From Advenella mandrilli (GTDB lineage: Bacteria; Pseudomonadota; Gammaproteobacteria; Burkholderiales; Burkholderiaceae_B): DNA of 64,000 nt. Shown piece by piece: positions 28,349 through 38,143 of the stretch (position 1 is its first letter; each line of letters opens with the position of its first letter). The stretch is taken from NCBI RefSeq assembly GCF_016595155.1, contig NZ_JAENGP010000001.1, forward strand, positions 1 to 64,000. The letters are read 5' to 3'. The notes beneath the pieces are model-generated. The model did not search any database and was not told where the DNA came from. It saw only the letters and a list, made by a program, of their open reading frames with translations. The position numbers were made by a program, and so were the translations under genes.

Positions 28349-30046
28349 TTATTCTGTTCTGGCCGGGCGTGTGCGCATGGTGTTGCGCTCAACGATCAGG
28401 TGTGAAATATAGGTGCCAATAGCGACCACAACAATCGCCATTACCCCCAGAGCGGCACCCGGGCCTCGTCCTGATGCGCTTTGCATGTACAAGTAAATGC
28501 CATAGCTCATGGGGGCGTCACTGTCGCGGGTAACCAGCATGATAGTGGCTGAAAGCTCAACGGCAGCGGTAATGAAACTGGTTACAAAACCGGCCAGAAT
28601 ACCGCCTGCCATCAAGGGCACAACCACGCGCTGAATGATTCTTCGGCGTGTCGCACCCACCGAGGCTGCCGCTTCTTCCAGGGAGATGTTGATTTGCTGC
28701 AGGGCGGCAATACAAGATCGCAAGGCGTAAGGCAGGCGCCTGACCGAATAGGCCAGCATAATAATGATCCAGGTAGAGGTAAGCATCGTGTCGGTACCCG
28801 GGATTTCAATGCCACGAAACGTGCGTAAGTAGCCAATGGCCAGCACAATCCCGGGTACGGCCAGCGCAGCTGATGCAATCCAGTCCAGCCAGCGGCGGGC
28901 TGGCAGACGGGTGCGTAAAATCAGGTAGGCAATGGCCGTGCCCAGAATAATGTCAATCCCGGCTGCCAGGCTGCAATACAGCAGGGTGTTGATGATCATG
29001 TCATTGGAGTGGGTGAAAACAGCGGCGTAATGGCTCAGGGTATAGCCATCAGGCAAGGGGGCATAACTCCAGACTGTTGCAAATGAAAGCAGCAACACAC
29101 CTATGTGCGGTGAAAGTACCAGCAAAAGCACCAGGAAAATCCAGCCATAGGCCAGGATGCTTTCTGTTTTGTTAAGGGTGCGTTGCTGTAAGGAGTTGCC
29201 TCCTTTCTGGATGGTAGAGAAATCTTTGTTTTTAAGTACCCGGGCGGAAAGCCAGAGCGCCAGAATGGAAAAAGCAATCATGAGCACGCTAATGACGTAA
29301 CCCAGCGGGTCATCAAGCCCCACCTGGGTAATGCGCAAGTAAGCTTGTGGCGCCAGCATATTGGTGATACCCAGTACCAGCGGAGTGCCCAGGTCATCAA
29401 AAACCTTGACAAAGACCAGTGATGCGCCGGCAACATAACCCGGCAGGGCCAACGGGAAAATAATCCGCCTGAACAGACGCCAGCCTTTTGCACCCATATT
29501 CAGGGCCGCTTCTTCCATGGCGCCGTCAATATTACGCAAGGCAACAGTCAGGTTCAGCAATATAAAAGGGAAGTAATGCAGTGATTCAACAAAAATCACC
29601 CCATTCAGGCCGTCCATGACAGGTACTGAAATATTGAACCAGTCTTGCAAAAGCAGGTTGACCGTACCCGAGCGGCCAAAAATAAGCTGAAGGGCAACAG
29701 CACCCACAAAGGGAGGCATAATTAATGGCAGCACCCCAAGGGTTTGAATGATAAGGGCACCCCTGAAACGAAAGCGGACCGTAAAGTAAGCCAGCGGTAT
29801 GGCAATTAATGAGGAAAAAATGACAGACATGACCGCTACATAAAGGCTGTTATAAAACGCCTCTTTAAGTAAAGGTTGATGAAAGAAGGCACCAAAGTGC
29901 CCAAGTGTCAGGCTGCCGTCAAAATCGGTAAAGGCAATATAGAAAACCGTGATAACAGGTATTATCAGAAACAGGGCCAGAAATGCCAGAATCAGTAAGG
30001 CAATAATGGTCAGGCCTGGCGGAAATCTTGTATTTATTGTTGTCAT
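28349..30046 (-). CDS. ABC transporter permease, fused two-domain type (FbpB-like)
   Basis: 565 residues with two copies of the binding-protein-dependent transport domain. Each half carries the EAA loop that contacts the ATPase: one with MEEAALNMGAKGWRLFRR and one with LEEAAASVGATRRR. About 12 membrane helices. Fused permeases of this kind are typical for ferric-iron, thiamine, phosphonate or sulfate-like import. I chose the start at 30046 because the frame's earlier ATG at 30088 would place a 9-bp hairpin inside the coding region. Between it and the binding-protein gene is that hairpin. Confidence 0.88.
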   Translation of the reverse strand: MTTINTRFPPGLTIIALLILAFLALFLIIPVITVFYIAFTDFDGSLTLGHFGAFFHQPLLKEAFYNSLYVAVMSVIFSSLIAIPLAYFTVRFRFRGALIIQTLGVLPLIMPPFVGAVALQLIFGRSGTVNLLLQDWFNISVPVMDGLNGVIFVESLHYFPFILLNLTVALRNIDGAMEEAALNMGAKGWRLFRRIIFPLALPGYVAGASLVFVKVFDDLGTPLVLGITNMLAPQAYLRITQVGLDDPLGYVISVLMIAFSILALWLSARVLKNKDFSTIQKGGNSLQQRTLNKTESILAYGWIFLVLLLVLSPHIGVLLLSFATVWSYAPLPDGYTLSHYAAVFTHSNDMIINTLLYCSLAAGIDIILGTAIAYLILRTRLPARRWLDWIASAALAVPGIVLAIGYLRTFRGIEIPGTDTMLTSTWIIIMLAYSVRRLPYALRSCIAALQQINISLEEAAASVGATRRRIIQRVVVPLMAGGILAGFVTSFITAAVELSATIMLVTRDSDAPMSYGIYLYMQSASGRGPGAALGVMAIVVVAIGTYISHLIVERNTMRTRPARTE

Positions 30047-30063
30047 ACTTTGAAAGTCCAGTT

Positions 30064-30092
30064 GGGTATGCCAAGCCCGCTCAGGCATACCC
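30064..30092 (-). other. Intercistronic hairpin between binding-protein and permease genes
   Basis: GGGTATGCC pairs with GGCATACCC (9 bp, 11-nt loop). No T-run follows on the transcribed strand. This is the usual place for an mRNA-stabilising or partial-termination hairpin that keeps binding protein in excess of permease. Confidence 0.65.
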
Positions 30093-30133
30093 AGAGATGA
30101 GCTTCAGGAAACTAAACGGTAAAGGTTTAAACC

Positions 30134-31465
30134 TTATGCGTTGGCTGCCTGTTTTGCCAGTTCAATCGCTTTTTTGTAATTGGCTTCGGCTTTACTATTC
30201 CATTCACCTTGCAGTTTTGAAATTTTCTGGCTCACTTGCACGTCTTTTTTATCACCCTGGAAAATCTCCTGAATTTCATCCGACAAGGCCTGATCGGCGG
30301 TAATCAGCGGAGACCAGGCCAGTTTTTTGGCTTCTTCCAGCAATGCTTTGGCCTTGTCACTGGCGTTGTCGCCCAGTTTCTTTTCGGCATCCAGAATGGC
30401 CTGGGTGGCCTGCTGAAGTTCTTTGTGGCGGAAGGTAATGGTTTGGTCAAATAAAGACTGAACGATGTAATAACGCTTTTGTGAAAGATTGGTATCGAAG
30501 TGAACCTTGCTGCGCTCGGCCAGTTTGATCGGATCAGGGTAGCCCTCGGGGATATTATCCATTTTGTCGTAGGGCAGAACGGGCAGGCGTGAAATTTCTG
30601 GTTTCAGCAGTAATGTCTGTCCTTCCTTGCTGAGTGCGAATTGAATGAATTTTTTACCTTCTTCGGTATTTTTGGCACCGCTGATTAGCCCGATATTGGC
30701 AGGTACGATAGCCGTGGTTTCCGGATAAATAAATTCAACCGGAAATTTTGAAAATTTGCTGGATAGGCCGAAAAAGTCAATAACCGGGCCAGCACCGAAT
30801 TGCCCGTTATTAATGCCGTCGGGTACGCCAAACGAGCGTTCGGTTAATGCGCTGCTGTTGCCTGCCATGCGAATAATGGTATTCCATCCTTCATCCCAGC
30901 CTTCGCCCTGCAAAATGGTTTCAACTGTCAGGTGTTGTGTTCCCGAGCGTGAAGGAGAGGTCATGCCAACATTGCCAAACCATTCTGGTTTAAGCAGGTC
31001 GTGCCATTCTTTGGGTTCTTCCAGATTTTTGGCTTTAAGGAAACGGGTGTTATACATAATGCCGTAGCCGGCCAATGCCTGGCCCAGGAATAATCCACTG
31101 GGGTCATTAATGGGGAAACTGCCGATTTTATCGGGTACGTCCTGATTGGAAATGTCACCCGCCTTTTCAAGCAGGCCGGCCGCGCCCAGCACTTCAAAGG
31201 CATCGGGGGCGCTGGCCCAGAAAACCTCGGGACGTTGACCGGCCGGTGTTTCCCTGACATAAGCAATGCCCGAAACGGTGTTTTTATTTAATATTTCAAG
31301 CTTGATGTCTGGGTTGGCTTTTTCAAAAGCGCTTTTATAGGCCTGGGTCAGCTCTTTGGGAAAAGACGTGATGATGGTGACGGTGCCGGCTAAAGCGCTT
31401 GAGGTGCCGGCAAGCATCAGGGTTAAAAGGCCGTACTTGAACCCTTTTTTTAGTTTGGCGTTCAT
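30134..31465 (-). CDS. ABC transporter periplasmic binding protein with helical C-terminal extension
   Basis: 443 residues, solute-binding family 1. Signal peptide with cleavage after SALA (about residue 26), then GTVTIITSFPKELTQAYKSA, the usual opening of the FbpA-like fold. Conserved internal segments: RPEVFWASAPDAFE and NVGMTSPSRSGTQHLTVETI. The C-terminal 110 residues are Lys/Ala/Glu-rich and strongly helical, an extension beyond the normal 330-residue core. The paired Tyr ligands of ferric-binding FbpA are not seen at the expected place, so the ligand is open. First gene of the operon, GGAGACA ribosome site. No Fur-like box upstream. Confidence 0.85.
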   Translation of the reverse strand: MNAKLKKGFKYGLLTLMLAGTSSALAGTVTIITSFPKELTQAYKSAFEKANPDIKLEILNKNTVSGIAYVRETPAGQRPEVFWASAPDAFEVLGAAGLLEKAGDISNQDVPDKIGSFPINDPSGLFLGQALAGYGIMYNTRFLKAKNLEEPKEWHDLLKPEWFGNVGMTSPSRSGTQHLTVETILQGEGWDEGWNTIIRMAGNSSALTERSFGVPDGINNGQFGAGPVIDFFGLSSKFSKFPVEFIYPETTAIVPANIGLISGAKNTEEGKKFIQFALSKEGQTLLLKPEISRLPVLPYDKMDNIPEGYPDPIKLAERSKVHFDTNLSQKRYYIVQSLFDQTITFRHKELQQATQAILDAEKKLGDNASDKAKALLEEAKKLAWSPLITADQALSDEIQEIFQGDKKDVQVSQKISKLQGEWNSKAEANYKKAIELAKQAANA

Positions 31466-31659
31466 TTTTTTGTCTCCTGGTGGTTGGAATATTGCTTTTG
31501 TATATGGCTTGCAATATCAATGTCACAATACGATTGATTTATTAAATTGTCTAATAGTGGTTCTCCCTAGTTTTCCTGCCAGATTTGCTTGCCACAAAAG
31601 CCCTTCAGGCCGTACACTTTGCATCCAGCATTTGTATAAAACAATTTAAAGGAAAAGAA

Positions 31660-32979
31660 ATGTCTGGATCCTATTTTCCAATCTGGCGCAAGGTGCGCGA
31701 ACTTGAGCCCGGGCAGGTGGTTGCCCCAGATGAATATTTGCCAGCAGGGCAAACCGTGGCCATGGGGGTGCAGCACGTTGTGGCCATGTTCGGCTCAACG
31801 GTATTGGCACCATTGTTAATGGGCTTTGATGCCAATCTGGCCATTTTGATGTCGGGTATTGGTACCCTGATTTTTTTCCTCTTTGTCGGGGGCAGGGTCC
31901 CCAGTTACCTGGGTTCCAGTTTTGCTTTTATTGGTGGTGTTGTGGCGGTTACCGGTTATGCCGGTTCAGGGCCCAATCTTAATATTGGGGTGGCATTGGG
32001 GGCAATTATTGCCTGCGGTGCGGTTTACACACTTATTGGTCTTATTGTTTGGTATGCCAACGCCCGTGGTAATGGATCAGCCTGGATAGAAAAACTGATG
32101 CCGCCGGTAGTGACCGGAGCAATTGTGGCGGTCATCGGCCTGAATCTGGCACCTATTGCGGCCAAGGGAGCCATGGGAAGCGGCAGTAACTTTGAAGCCG
32201 CTATGTCAATCATGACCATATTATGTGTGGGCATTATTGCGGTCTTTACGTCAGGAACCATACAGCGTTTGCTGATTCTGGTTGGCCTGATTCTGGCCAG
32301 TGTGCTGTATTGGGTCTTTGCCAATGTAATGGGTTTGGGGCAAGCCATTGATTTTACCGAAATTCAGAATGCGGCATGGTTTGGTTTGCCCTCCTTGTCC
32401 ACACCTGAATTTAATCTTTCGGCCATTTCAGTTATTGTGCCGGTAGCGGTTATTCTGGTGGCCGAAAACCTGGGGCATATCCGGGCAGTCAGTGCCATGA
32501 CCGGCCAGGATCTTGATCAATATCTGGGACGTGCCTTTGTTGGTGATGGCGTGGCTACAATGCTGTCAGGATCTGTGGGTGGAACAGGGGTAACGACCTA
32601 TGCTGAAAACATTGGTGTGATGGCAGTGACCCGCATTTATTCAACCATCGTATTTGTGGTGGCGGCTTTGTTTGCCATCTTGCTGGGTTTCTCTCCTAAA
32701 TTCGGTGCGCTCATTCATAGTATTCCGGCACCCGTACTGGGTGGGGTTGCAATTGTGGTGTTTGGCCTGATTGTGATTGCCGGTGCCCGGATCTGGGTGG
32801 TTAACCAGGTTGATTTCAGCGACAATAAAAACCTGATTGTTGCAGCGGTAACCATGATATTGGGTGCTGGTGATTTTAAATTGTCAATGGGCATTTTTGA
32901 GCTCAATGGTATTGGTACGGCAACCTTTGGTGCTATTTTGCTTTATGCCTTGTTGAATCGCCGGGCAAGTACCTATTAA
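31660..32979 (+). CDS. Uracil/xanthine permease, NCS2 family (UraA-like)
   Basis: 439 residues, about 14 hydrophobic segments. Motifs typical for nucleobase:cation symporters: QHVVAMFGSTVLAPLL near the start, E269 in VAENLGH and E316 in TTYAENIGVMAVTR, equivalent to the two uracil-binding glutamates of UraA. Expected function is proton-coupled nucleobase uptake, most likely uracil. GGAAAAG ribosome site. Divergent from the ABC operon with 194 bp between; no operon partner to its right. Inner membrane. Confidence 0.92.
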   Translation: MSGSYFPIWRKVRELEPGQVVAPDEYLPAGQTVAMGVQHVVAMFGSTVLAPLLMGFDANLAILMSGIGTLIFFLFVGGRVPSYLGSSFAFIGGVVAVTGYAGSGPNLNIGVALGAIIACGAVYTLIGLIVWYANARGNGSAWIEKLMPPVVTGAIVAVIGLNLAPIAAKGAMGSGSNFEAAMSIMTILCVGIIAVFTSGTIQRLLILVGLILASVLYWVFANVMGLGQAIDFTEIQNAAWFGLPSLSTPEFNLSAISVIVPVAVILVAENLGHIRAVSAMTGQDLDQYLGRAFVGDGVATMLSGSVGGTGVTTYAENIGVMAVTRIYSTIVFVVAALFAILLGFSPKFGALIHSIPAPVLGGVAIVVFGLIVIAGARIWVVNQVDFSDNKNLIVAAVTMILGAGDFKLSMGIFELNGIGTATFGAILLYALLNRRASTY

Positions 32980-33124
32980 TTTTTTTAAATCCTTATTTTT
33001 ATCAATCCAGGGTATGGCGTAATAAAAGTAAGTTTGAAAACTGCCCGTGTATTTTGGCTACATAAAAAGTCATTTAATTAAATGGCTTGCAATTTTAATC
33101 AAATTTAAGCACAATTGTGATTAG

Positions 33125-33158
33125 TTCCCCGGTTCTGCGTGAATCGGGGAAATTTTTT
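33125..33158 (+). terminator. Intrinsic terminator upstream of greA
   Basis: TTCCCCG pairs with CGGGGAA around a 13-nt loop, followed by six T. It lies about 145 bp after the permease stop and would end its transcript. Confidence 0.75.
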
Positions 33159-33254
33159 GTCTTTCAAAAAGACGCGTGTTTATTTTATTTGTAACGCTCT
33201 GTATTTATCTAACCATAATGCGGGGCGTTTAGTTTTTTATGAGTGTGTGAAATT

Positions 33255-33731
33255 ATGGCAGCTATTCCATTAACAGCGCGTGGTGCAAAGCGCTTAGAAG
33301 AAGAATTGCACCGCTTGAAAACAATCGAACGGCCTAATGTCATTGAGGCAATATCCGAGGCTCGTGCCCAGGGAGATTTGTCCGAAAATGCCGAGTACGA
33401 TGCTGCCCGCGAACGTCAGGGTTTCATTGAAGGGCGGATTCAAGAGCTGGAAGGCACATTGGCCAATGCGCATATTATCAATCCTGCCGAACTTGAGGTT
33501 GATGATCGTATTGTTTTTGGTGCAACGGTTACTATCGAAGACCTGGGTTCCAGCGAAACCGTAACTTACCAGATTGTTGGTGACCTCGAGGCTGATATTC
33601 GCCAGAACCTGATTTCGGTTTCCAGTCCGGTTGCCCGTGCCCTTATTGGCAAGTCAGAGGGTGATGTGGTGATGGTTAATGTACCAGCCGGCGAGAAAGA
33701 GTTCGAAATCATCGAGATTGCATATAACTAA
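33255..33731 (+). CDS. greA: Transcription elongation factor GreA
   Basis: 158 residues, exactly the usual length. N-terminal coiled coil with LEEELHRLKTIERPNVIEAI and the catalytic tip DLSENAEYDAARERQ, where the acidic pair promotes cleavage of backtracked RNA, and a C-terminal FKBP-like domain. The ATG at 33255 gives the family start MAAIPLTARGAKRLEEEL; an in-frame GTG lies four codons earlier. In relatives this gene follows carB directly. Confidence 0.97.
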   Translation: MAAIPLTARGAKRLEEELHRLKTIERPNVIEAISEARAQGDLSENAEYDAARERQGFIEGRIQELEGTLANAHIINPAELEVDDRIVFGATVTIEDLGSSETVTYQIVGDLEADIRQNLISVSSPVARALIGKSEGDVVMVNVPAGEKEFEIIEIAYN

Positions 33732-33823
33732 CCAAATGTTGTTGCTGGTTGTTGTGCTTGCCATAGCATGAAGTTGCATGCCACGCTTTACCAAAAGGCT
33801 GGCATTTTTGTTTTGTTGGGTAT

Positions 33824-33855
33824 TAAAAAAGCCAGTTTTAAGGCTGGCTGGCTTT
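33824..33855 (-). terminator. Intrinsic terminator of the yhbY-like gene
   Basis: On the minus strand AAAGCCAG pairs with CTGGCTTT (12-nt loop) and is followed by a T-run. It serves the minus-strand gene and may also stop greA transcripts coming the other way, though I see no T-run in that direction. Confidence 0.75.
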
Positions 33856-33928
33856 AATAAAATTATCCCTTTTCAGGGATAAATGTAATAATTGCTGGCA
33901 GTTTCTGCCAGCTAGAATTTTAGCGTTA

Positions 33929-34501
33929 TCAAGAGCCGCGGCGTGTTGTACTGCTGCGGCGTCCGGCGCGTAAAGACAGGGCACTTCCTGCCCGGCGTGG
34001 AATATTATGGGCCGGACGGCTGACAGCCGGTTTTGACATGGGGTTGCGGGCTGGTTTTTTACTGTCTGAAGCCAGCGCGTCATTGCCTTTAATCGCTGTT
34101 TTACGGCGCTTGTCTTTAATGCTTTTGCCAGCAGCAGCCATTTTTTTGGGTGTGTAAGGGTCGGAAGGCTTACGATAGCTGGGCTGTTGCTGTTCTGCTT
34201 CGTTTTCTTCAAAAGTACGGTTGGACGAGCCATGACGATATAAAATGAGCGTTTTACCCAAATGATGGATATTGGCACAAGAAAGTGTGTCGCAAATATG
34301 ATTCAGCATATCAATTCGAGCTTGCCGGTCGTCTCCTGCGACGCGGACTTTGATCAGGCCATGAACAGTCAGGCTGATGTCGATTTCTTTCAGGACCGCT
34401 TCGGTCAGTCCGTTATCGCCAATCAATACAACCGGTTTCAGTGGGTGGGCGGCAGAGCGTAAGGCGCTGCGTTCTTTAGATGTTAATTCAAGTGTAGGCA
34501 T
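33929..34501 (-). CDS. YhbY-type CRM-domain RNA-binding protein with basic tail
   Basis: 190 residues. Residues 1-95 are a CRM domain: [28 protein letters not shown], the GDNG loop corresponding to GKNG of YhbY, and KTLILYR at the end. The family binds precursor 50S ribosome particles. The other half is a Lys/Arg/Ser/Pro-rich tail with predicted disorder ([18 protein letters not shown] and similar), about twice the length of E. coli YhbY. Divergent from rlmE with 18 bp between starts, so they share a control region. Confidence 0.9.
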   Translation of the reverse strand: MPTLELTSKERSALRSAAHPLKPVVLIGDNGLTEAVLKEIDISLTVHGLIKVRVAGDDRQARIDMLNHICDTLSCANIHHLGKTLILYRHGSSNRTFEENEAEQQQPSYRKPSDPYTPKKMAAAGKSIKDKRRKTAIKGNDALASDSKKPARNPMSKPAVSRPAHNIPRRAGSALSLRAGRRSSTTRRGS

Positions 34502-34519
34502 AAGTTAGGAAATACGGCA

Positions 34520-35170
34520 ATGGCCAAAAAGAAATTCTCAAAAGAGTGGATCCATCAGCACATTAATGATCCATATGTGAAAATGGCTCAGCAAAAAGGT
34601 TACCGGGCACGTGCTGCATTCAAGCTGATCGAGATCCTGGATTCAGAAAAGCTCATGCGTCGGGGTGATATTATAGTCGACTTGGGCTCTGCTCCGGGAA
34701 GTTGGTCGCAAGTTGCACGCGAAAGATTAGTCGGACCGGGCGGTGTACTGGACGGCCGAGTTATTGCACTTGACATTTTACCCATGGAACCGATTGCCGG
34801 GGTAGAATTTCTTCAAGGCGACTTTCGCGAAGATGAGGTCCTGAACCGCTTGCGTGAGCAAGTTGGTAACCAGCTGGTTGATGTGGTTATCTCTGATATG
34901 GCGCCTAACCTTTCCGGTGTCAGCTCGGCCGATTCAGCGCGTATCCAGCATGTATGCGAGCTAGCCATGGATTTTTCTCTTAATCATCTCAAACCCGAGG
35001 GTGCATTAATCGTAAAGGCTTTCCATGGCAGCGGGTTTTCACAAATTGTTGAAATGTTTAAACAACACTTTAAAAAAGTGGTGGAACGTAAGCCCAAAGC
35101 ATCGCGAGACAGGTCATCGGAAACTTTTCTGGTTGCCCGTGGTCTAAAAAAACCTGTGGTGCGAGAGTGA
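34520..35170 (+). CDS. rlmE: 23S rRNA 2'-O-methyltransferase RlmE (FtsJ/RrmJ)
   Basis: 216 residues. SAM-binding motif [15 protein letters not shown] (about 53-66), [10 protein letters not shown] with the catalytic Asp, and KAFHGSGF with a catalytic Lys; the K-D-K-E tetrad is recognisable including the N-terminal YRARAAFKL. Methylates U2552 of 23S rRNA in the late 50S particle. The order rlmE-ftsH is very widely conserved. 206 bp to ftsH. Confidence 0.96.
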   Translation: MAKKKFSKEWIHQHINDPYVKMAQQKGYRARAAFKLIEILDSEKLMRRGDIIVDLGSAPGSWSQVARERLVGPGGVLDGRVIALDILPMEPIAGVEFLQGDFREDEVLNRLREQVGNQLVDVVISDMAPNLSGVSSADSARIQHVCELAMDFSLNHLKPEGALIVKAFHGSGFSQIVEMFKQHFKKVVERKPKASRDRSSETFLVARGLKKPVVRE

Positions 35171-35376
35171 GCAGGCTTGCAATTTTGTAATTGTTCCCAA
35201 TATTAATCTTGATTCATGCGTGTTTCGATACATTTTAATTCATTCTAAACACGCACTAATTCCATCTTTTTTATTTCTATGATATAGAATGTAAACAGGT
35301 GCAATCTTAGTTTTTTTTGTAGTTTTTATGAGTCATAAAAATTGCAGCTCTAAATTTCATGCGGGAGAGCTGATCT

Positions 35377-37278
35377 TTGAATAATTCCTTTTCCAAATTC
35401 GCCATGTGGGCGATTGTTGCCCTGGTGCTGTTTACTGTCTTCAAACAGTATGACGCGCCAGTGCGTACCAACGATGGCGTCAGTTACAGCCAGTTCATGG
35501 ATGATGCCAAACAGGGCAAGATTTCCAGTGTGGAAATCCAGGGTGATACCCTTCACGTGACCCCTAGCGGCGGTCGTTCTTATACCTTAACCTCTCCAGG
35601 AGATCTCTGGATGGTGGGTGACTTGGTGCGTGATGGTGTAAAAGTGACCGCCAAACCACCCGAGCAGCCTTCGTTTCTGTTAAGCGCCCTTATTTCATGG
35701 TTCCCCATGTTATTGCTGATTGGGGTCTGGTTCTTTTTCATGCGCCAAATGCAGGGCGGTGGTAAGGGGGGCGCGTTCAGTTTTGGCAAGTCCCGTGCCC
35801 GTATGCTAGATGAAAGCACGAATCCTATTACTTTCGCTGATGTCGCCGGTTGCGACGAAGCCAAAGAAGACGTGAAAGAACTGGTGGATTTCCTGCGTGA
35901 TCCTTCCCGCTTTCAACGCTTGGGGGGGCGTATTCCCCGTGGCGTGTTAATGGTGGGGTCTCCCGGAACCGGTAAAACCCTGTTGGCCAAGGCAATTGCC
36001 GGAGAGGCAAAGGTACCCTTTTTCACTATTTCAGGTTCTGACTTTGTTGAAATGTTCGTGGGTGTGGGTGCTTCCCGTGTTCGCGACATGTTTGAAAACG
36101 CTAAAAAACACGCACCGTGCATTATCTTTATCGACGAGATCGACGCCGTTGGCCGTCAGCGTGGTGCTGGTGTCGGTGGCGGTAACGATGAGCGTGAGCA
36201 AACCCTTAACCAGTTGCTGGTTGAAATGGATGGTTTTGAATCCGGTCAAAGTGTTATCGTGATTGCTGCAACCAACCGTCCCGACGTTCTTGATCCTGCC
36301 TTGCTGCGCCCGGGTCGCTTCGATCGTCAGGTGGTAGTAAGTCTGCCCGATGTTCGCGGTCGTGAGCAAATTCTTAATGTACACATGCGTAAAGTGCCAT
36401 TGGCCCCTAACGTTGTTGCTTCAGTTCTGGCTCGTGGTACACCTGGTTTTTCTGGTGCTGACTTGGCTAACCTGGTTAACGAGGCGGCCTTGTTTGCTGC
36501 GCGTCGTAACGGCCGTACCGTCGATATGATCGATTTTGAAAAAGCCAAAGACAAAATCATCATGGGTGCCGAGCGCCGTTCAATTGTCATGCCCGAAGAA
36601 GAGCGTAAGAATACGGCTTACCATGAGGCGGGTCACGCCATTGTGGCAAGCGTGCTGCCTAAAACAGACCCGGTCCACAAGGTTACTATTATTCCACGTG
36701 GTCGTGCCCTGGGTGTTACCATGCAGTTGCCCGAAGGCGATCGTTACAGCATGGATCGGGATCGTTTGCTTAATACCATTGCCGTCCTGTTCGGTGGCCG
36801 TATTGCCGAAGAAGTATTCATGGATCAAATGACCACCGGTGCTTCTAACGACTTTGAACGGGCAACCGCCATTGCACGTGATATGGTTACCCGTTATGGC
36901 ATGACAGATTCATTAGGCCCAATGGTTTATGCCGAGAACGAAAATGAGGTATTCCTTGGACGCAGTGTGACTAAAACCACACATATGTCAGAGGCCACCA
37001 TGCAAAAAGTGGATACTGAAATTCGCCTGATTATCGACGAGCAATATGCCGTTGCACGTAAAATTATCGAGGAAAACAGCGAGAAGATGCACGTCATGGC
37101 TAAAGCCTTGCTTGAATGGGAAACCATCGACGCAGATCAGATCGGAGACATTATGCAGGGTCGTGATCCACGTCCGCCTAAAGAGCCTGATGCACCGCAT
37201 GATTCCGCTGGTATGCCCCCGCCAACAGGCGCGGCTCCCAAAGGTAAAGACAGCGATAGTCCGGCAACTGCCGTGTAA
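35377..37278 (+). CDS. ftsH: ATP-dependent membrane zinc protease FtsH (TTG start)
   Basis: 633 residues. Two membrane helices (about 5-24 and 100-120) flank a periplasmic domain. AAA module with Walker A GSPGTGKT (K200), Walker [12 protein letters not shown] and the SRH around [21 protein letters not shown] in parts. Zinc protease motif HEAGH at 416-420. The start is TTG, the only codon that preserves the full first helix ([18 protein letters not shown]), preceded by GGGAGAG. Degrades membrane and regulatory proteins. The C-terminal tail is Pro/Gly-rich. Confidence 0.96.
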   Translation: MNNSFSKFAMWAIVALVLFTVFKQYDAPVRTNDGVSYSQFMDDAKQGKISSVEIQGDTLHVTPSGGRSYTLTSPGDLWMVGDLVRDGVKVTAKPPEQPSFLLSALISWFPMLLLIGVWFFFMRQMQGGGKGGAFSFGKSRARMLDESTNPITFADVAGCDEAKEDVKELVDFLRDPSRFQRLGGRIPRGVLMVGSPGTGKTLLAKAIAGEAKVPFFTISGSDFVEMFVGVGASRVRDMFENAKKHAPCIIFIDEIDAVGRQRGAGVGGGNDEREQTLNQLLVEMDGFESGQSVIVIAATNRPDVLDPALLRPGRFDRQVVVSLPDVRGREQILNVHMRKVPLAPNVVASVLARGTPGFSGADLANLVNEAALFAARRNGRTVDMIDFEKAKDKIIMGAERRSIVMPEEERKNTAYHEAGHAIVASVLPKTDPVHKVTIIPRGRALGVTMQLPEGDRYSMDRDRLLNTIAVLFGGRIAEEVFMDQMTTGASNDFERATAIARDMVTRYGMTDSLGPMVYAENENEVFLGRSVTKTTHMSEATMQKVDTEIRLIIDEQYAVARKIIEENSEKMHVMAKALLEWETIDADQIGDIMQGRDPRPPKEPDAPHDSAGMPPPTGAAPKGKDSDSPATAV

Positions 37279-37294
37279 TAATATTGTTAACTGA

Positions 37295-38143
37295 ATGAAT
37301 AGTACATTCCTTTGCGGGCGCTTTGAACTTGGGTTCGAGCGCCCTTTGATTATGGGGATAGTGAATATCACGCCCGATTCCTTTTCGGACGGTTCACATC
37401 ATTTTTCAACTAATGCAGCCATTGATCATGCCCTGGAGCTGGTCGAGCAAGGAGCGGATATCCTGGATATCGGTGGTGAATCCACACGTCCCGGCTCTGA
37501 GCCGGTAAGCATACAGGAAGAGCTGGACAGGGTAATACCTGTTATAGAAGGCTTGCGTAACGCTGGTGTGCCTTTATCTATTGATACCTTCAAGCCCGAA
37601 GTGATGAAAGCTGCCTTGCTGGCAGGGGTTGATTTAATCAATGATATTTATGCCCTAAGACAAGCTGGTGCCCTTGAGGTGGTTAACGAATTCCCGCATT
37701 GCGGAATTTGCATCATGCATATGCATGGTGAGCCTAAAACCATGCAAGTCAGCCCGCCAGATTATGGTAATAATATTACGCAAGAAGTCGCGGCGTTTTT
37801 GCAGGAAAGAATGAAAATTATGCTGCAAAGCGGGATTGATCCTCGTAGAATTATGATCGATCCTGGGTTTGGCTTTGGTAAAACAGCACAGCAGAATTTT
37901 CAGTTGTTACGTGAAATGGCTGCCTTGATCGAATTGAAAGCGCCCATATTGGTGGGTGTTTCCCGAAAAACAATGATTGGTGCTGTAACCCATAAGCCGG
38001 TCAATGAACGTTTGTCAGGAAGTATTGCCGCTGCGTTGGCCGGGGTAGCCCGGGGGGCAGTAGTTGTCAGGGTGCATGATGTCACCCAGATGCATGATGC
38101 ATTGGCAGTATGGAATGCCGTTGAATTTGGAGTTAATGAATGA
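37295..38143 (+). CDS. folP: Dihydropteroate synthase
   Basis: 282 residues. [15 protein letters not shown] near residue 20 and [10 protein letters not shown] near 61 are the pterin and pABA/pyrophosphate loops; GVSRKTMIG with the conserved Lys and VRVHDV near the C-terminus complete the site. Joins p-aminobenzoate to the pterin diphosphate in folate synthesis and is the sulfonamide target. Sixteen bp after ftsH; stop overlaps the glmM start (ATGA). Confidence 0.96.
   Translation: MNSTFLCGRFELGFERPLIMGIVNITPDSFSDGSHHFSTNAAIDHALELVEQGADILDIGGESTRPGSEPVSIQEELDRVIPVIEGLRNAGVPLSIDTFKPEVMKAALLAGVDLINDIYALRQAGALEVVNEFPHCGICIMHMHGEPKTMQVSPPDYGNNITQEVAAFLQERMKIMLQSGIDPRRIMIDPGFGFGKTAQQNFQLLREMAALIELKAPILVGVSRKTMIGAVTHKPVNERLSGSIAAALAGVARGAVVVRVHDVTQMHDALAVWNAVEFGVNE

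Noticed and set aside
30047-30088. Earlier start for the ABC permease
   Set aside because: It would put the intercistronic hairpin inside the gene and adds no conserved residues.
27221-31465. Naming the ABC operon fbpABC (ferric iron)
   Set aside because: Receptor ligands and Fur box not seen; only the permease and ATPase types resemble it.
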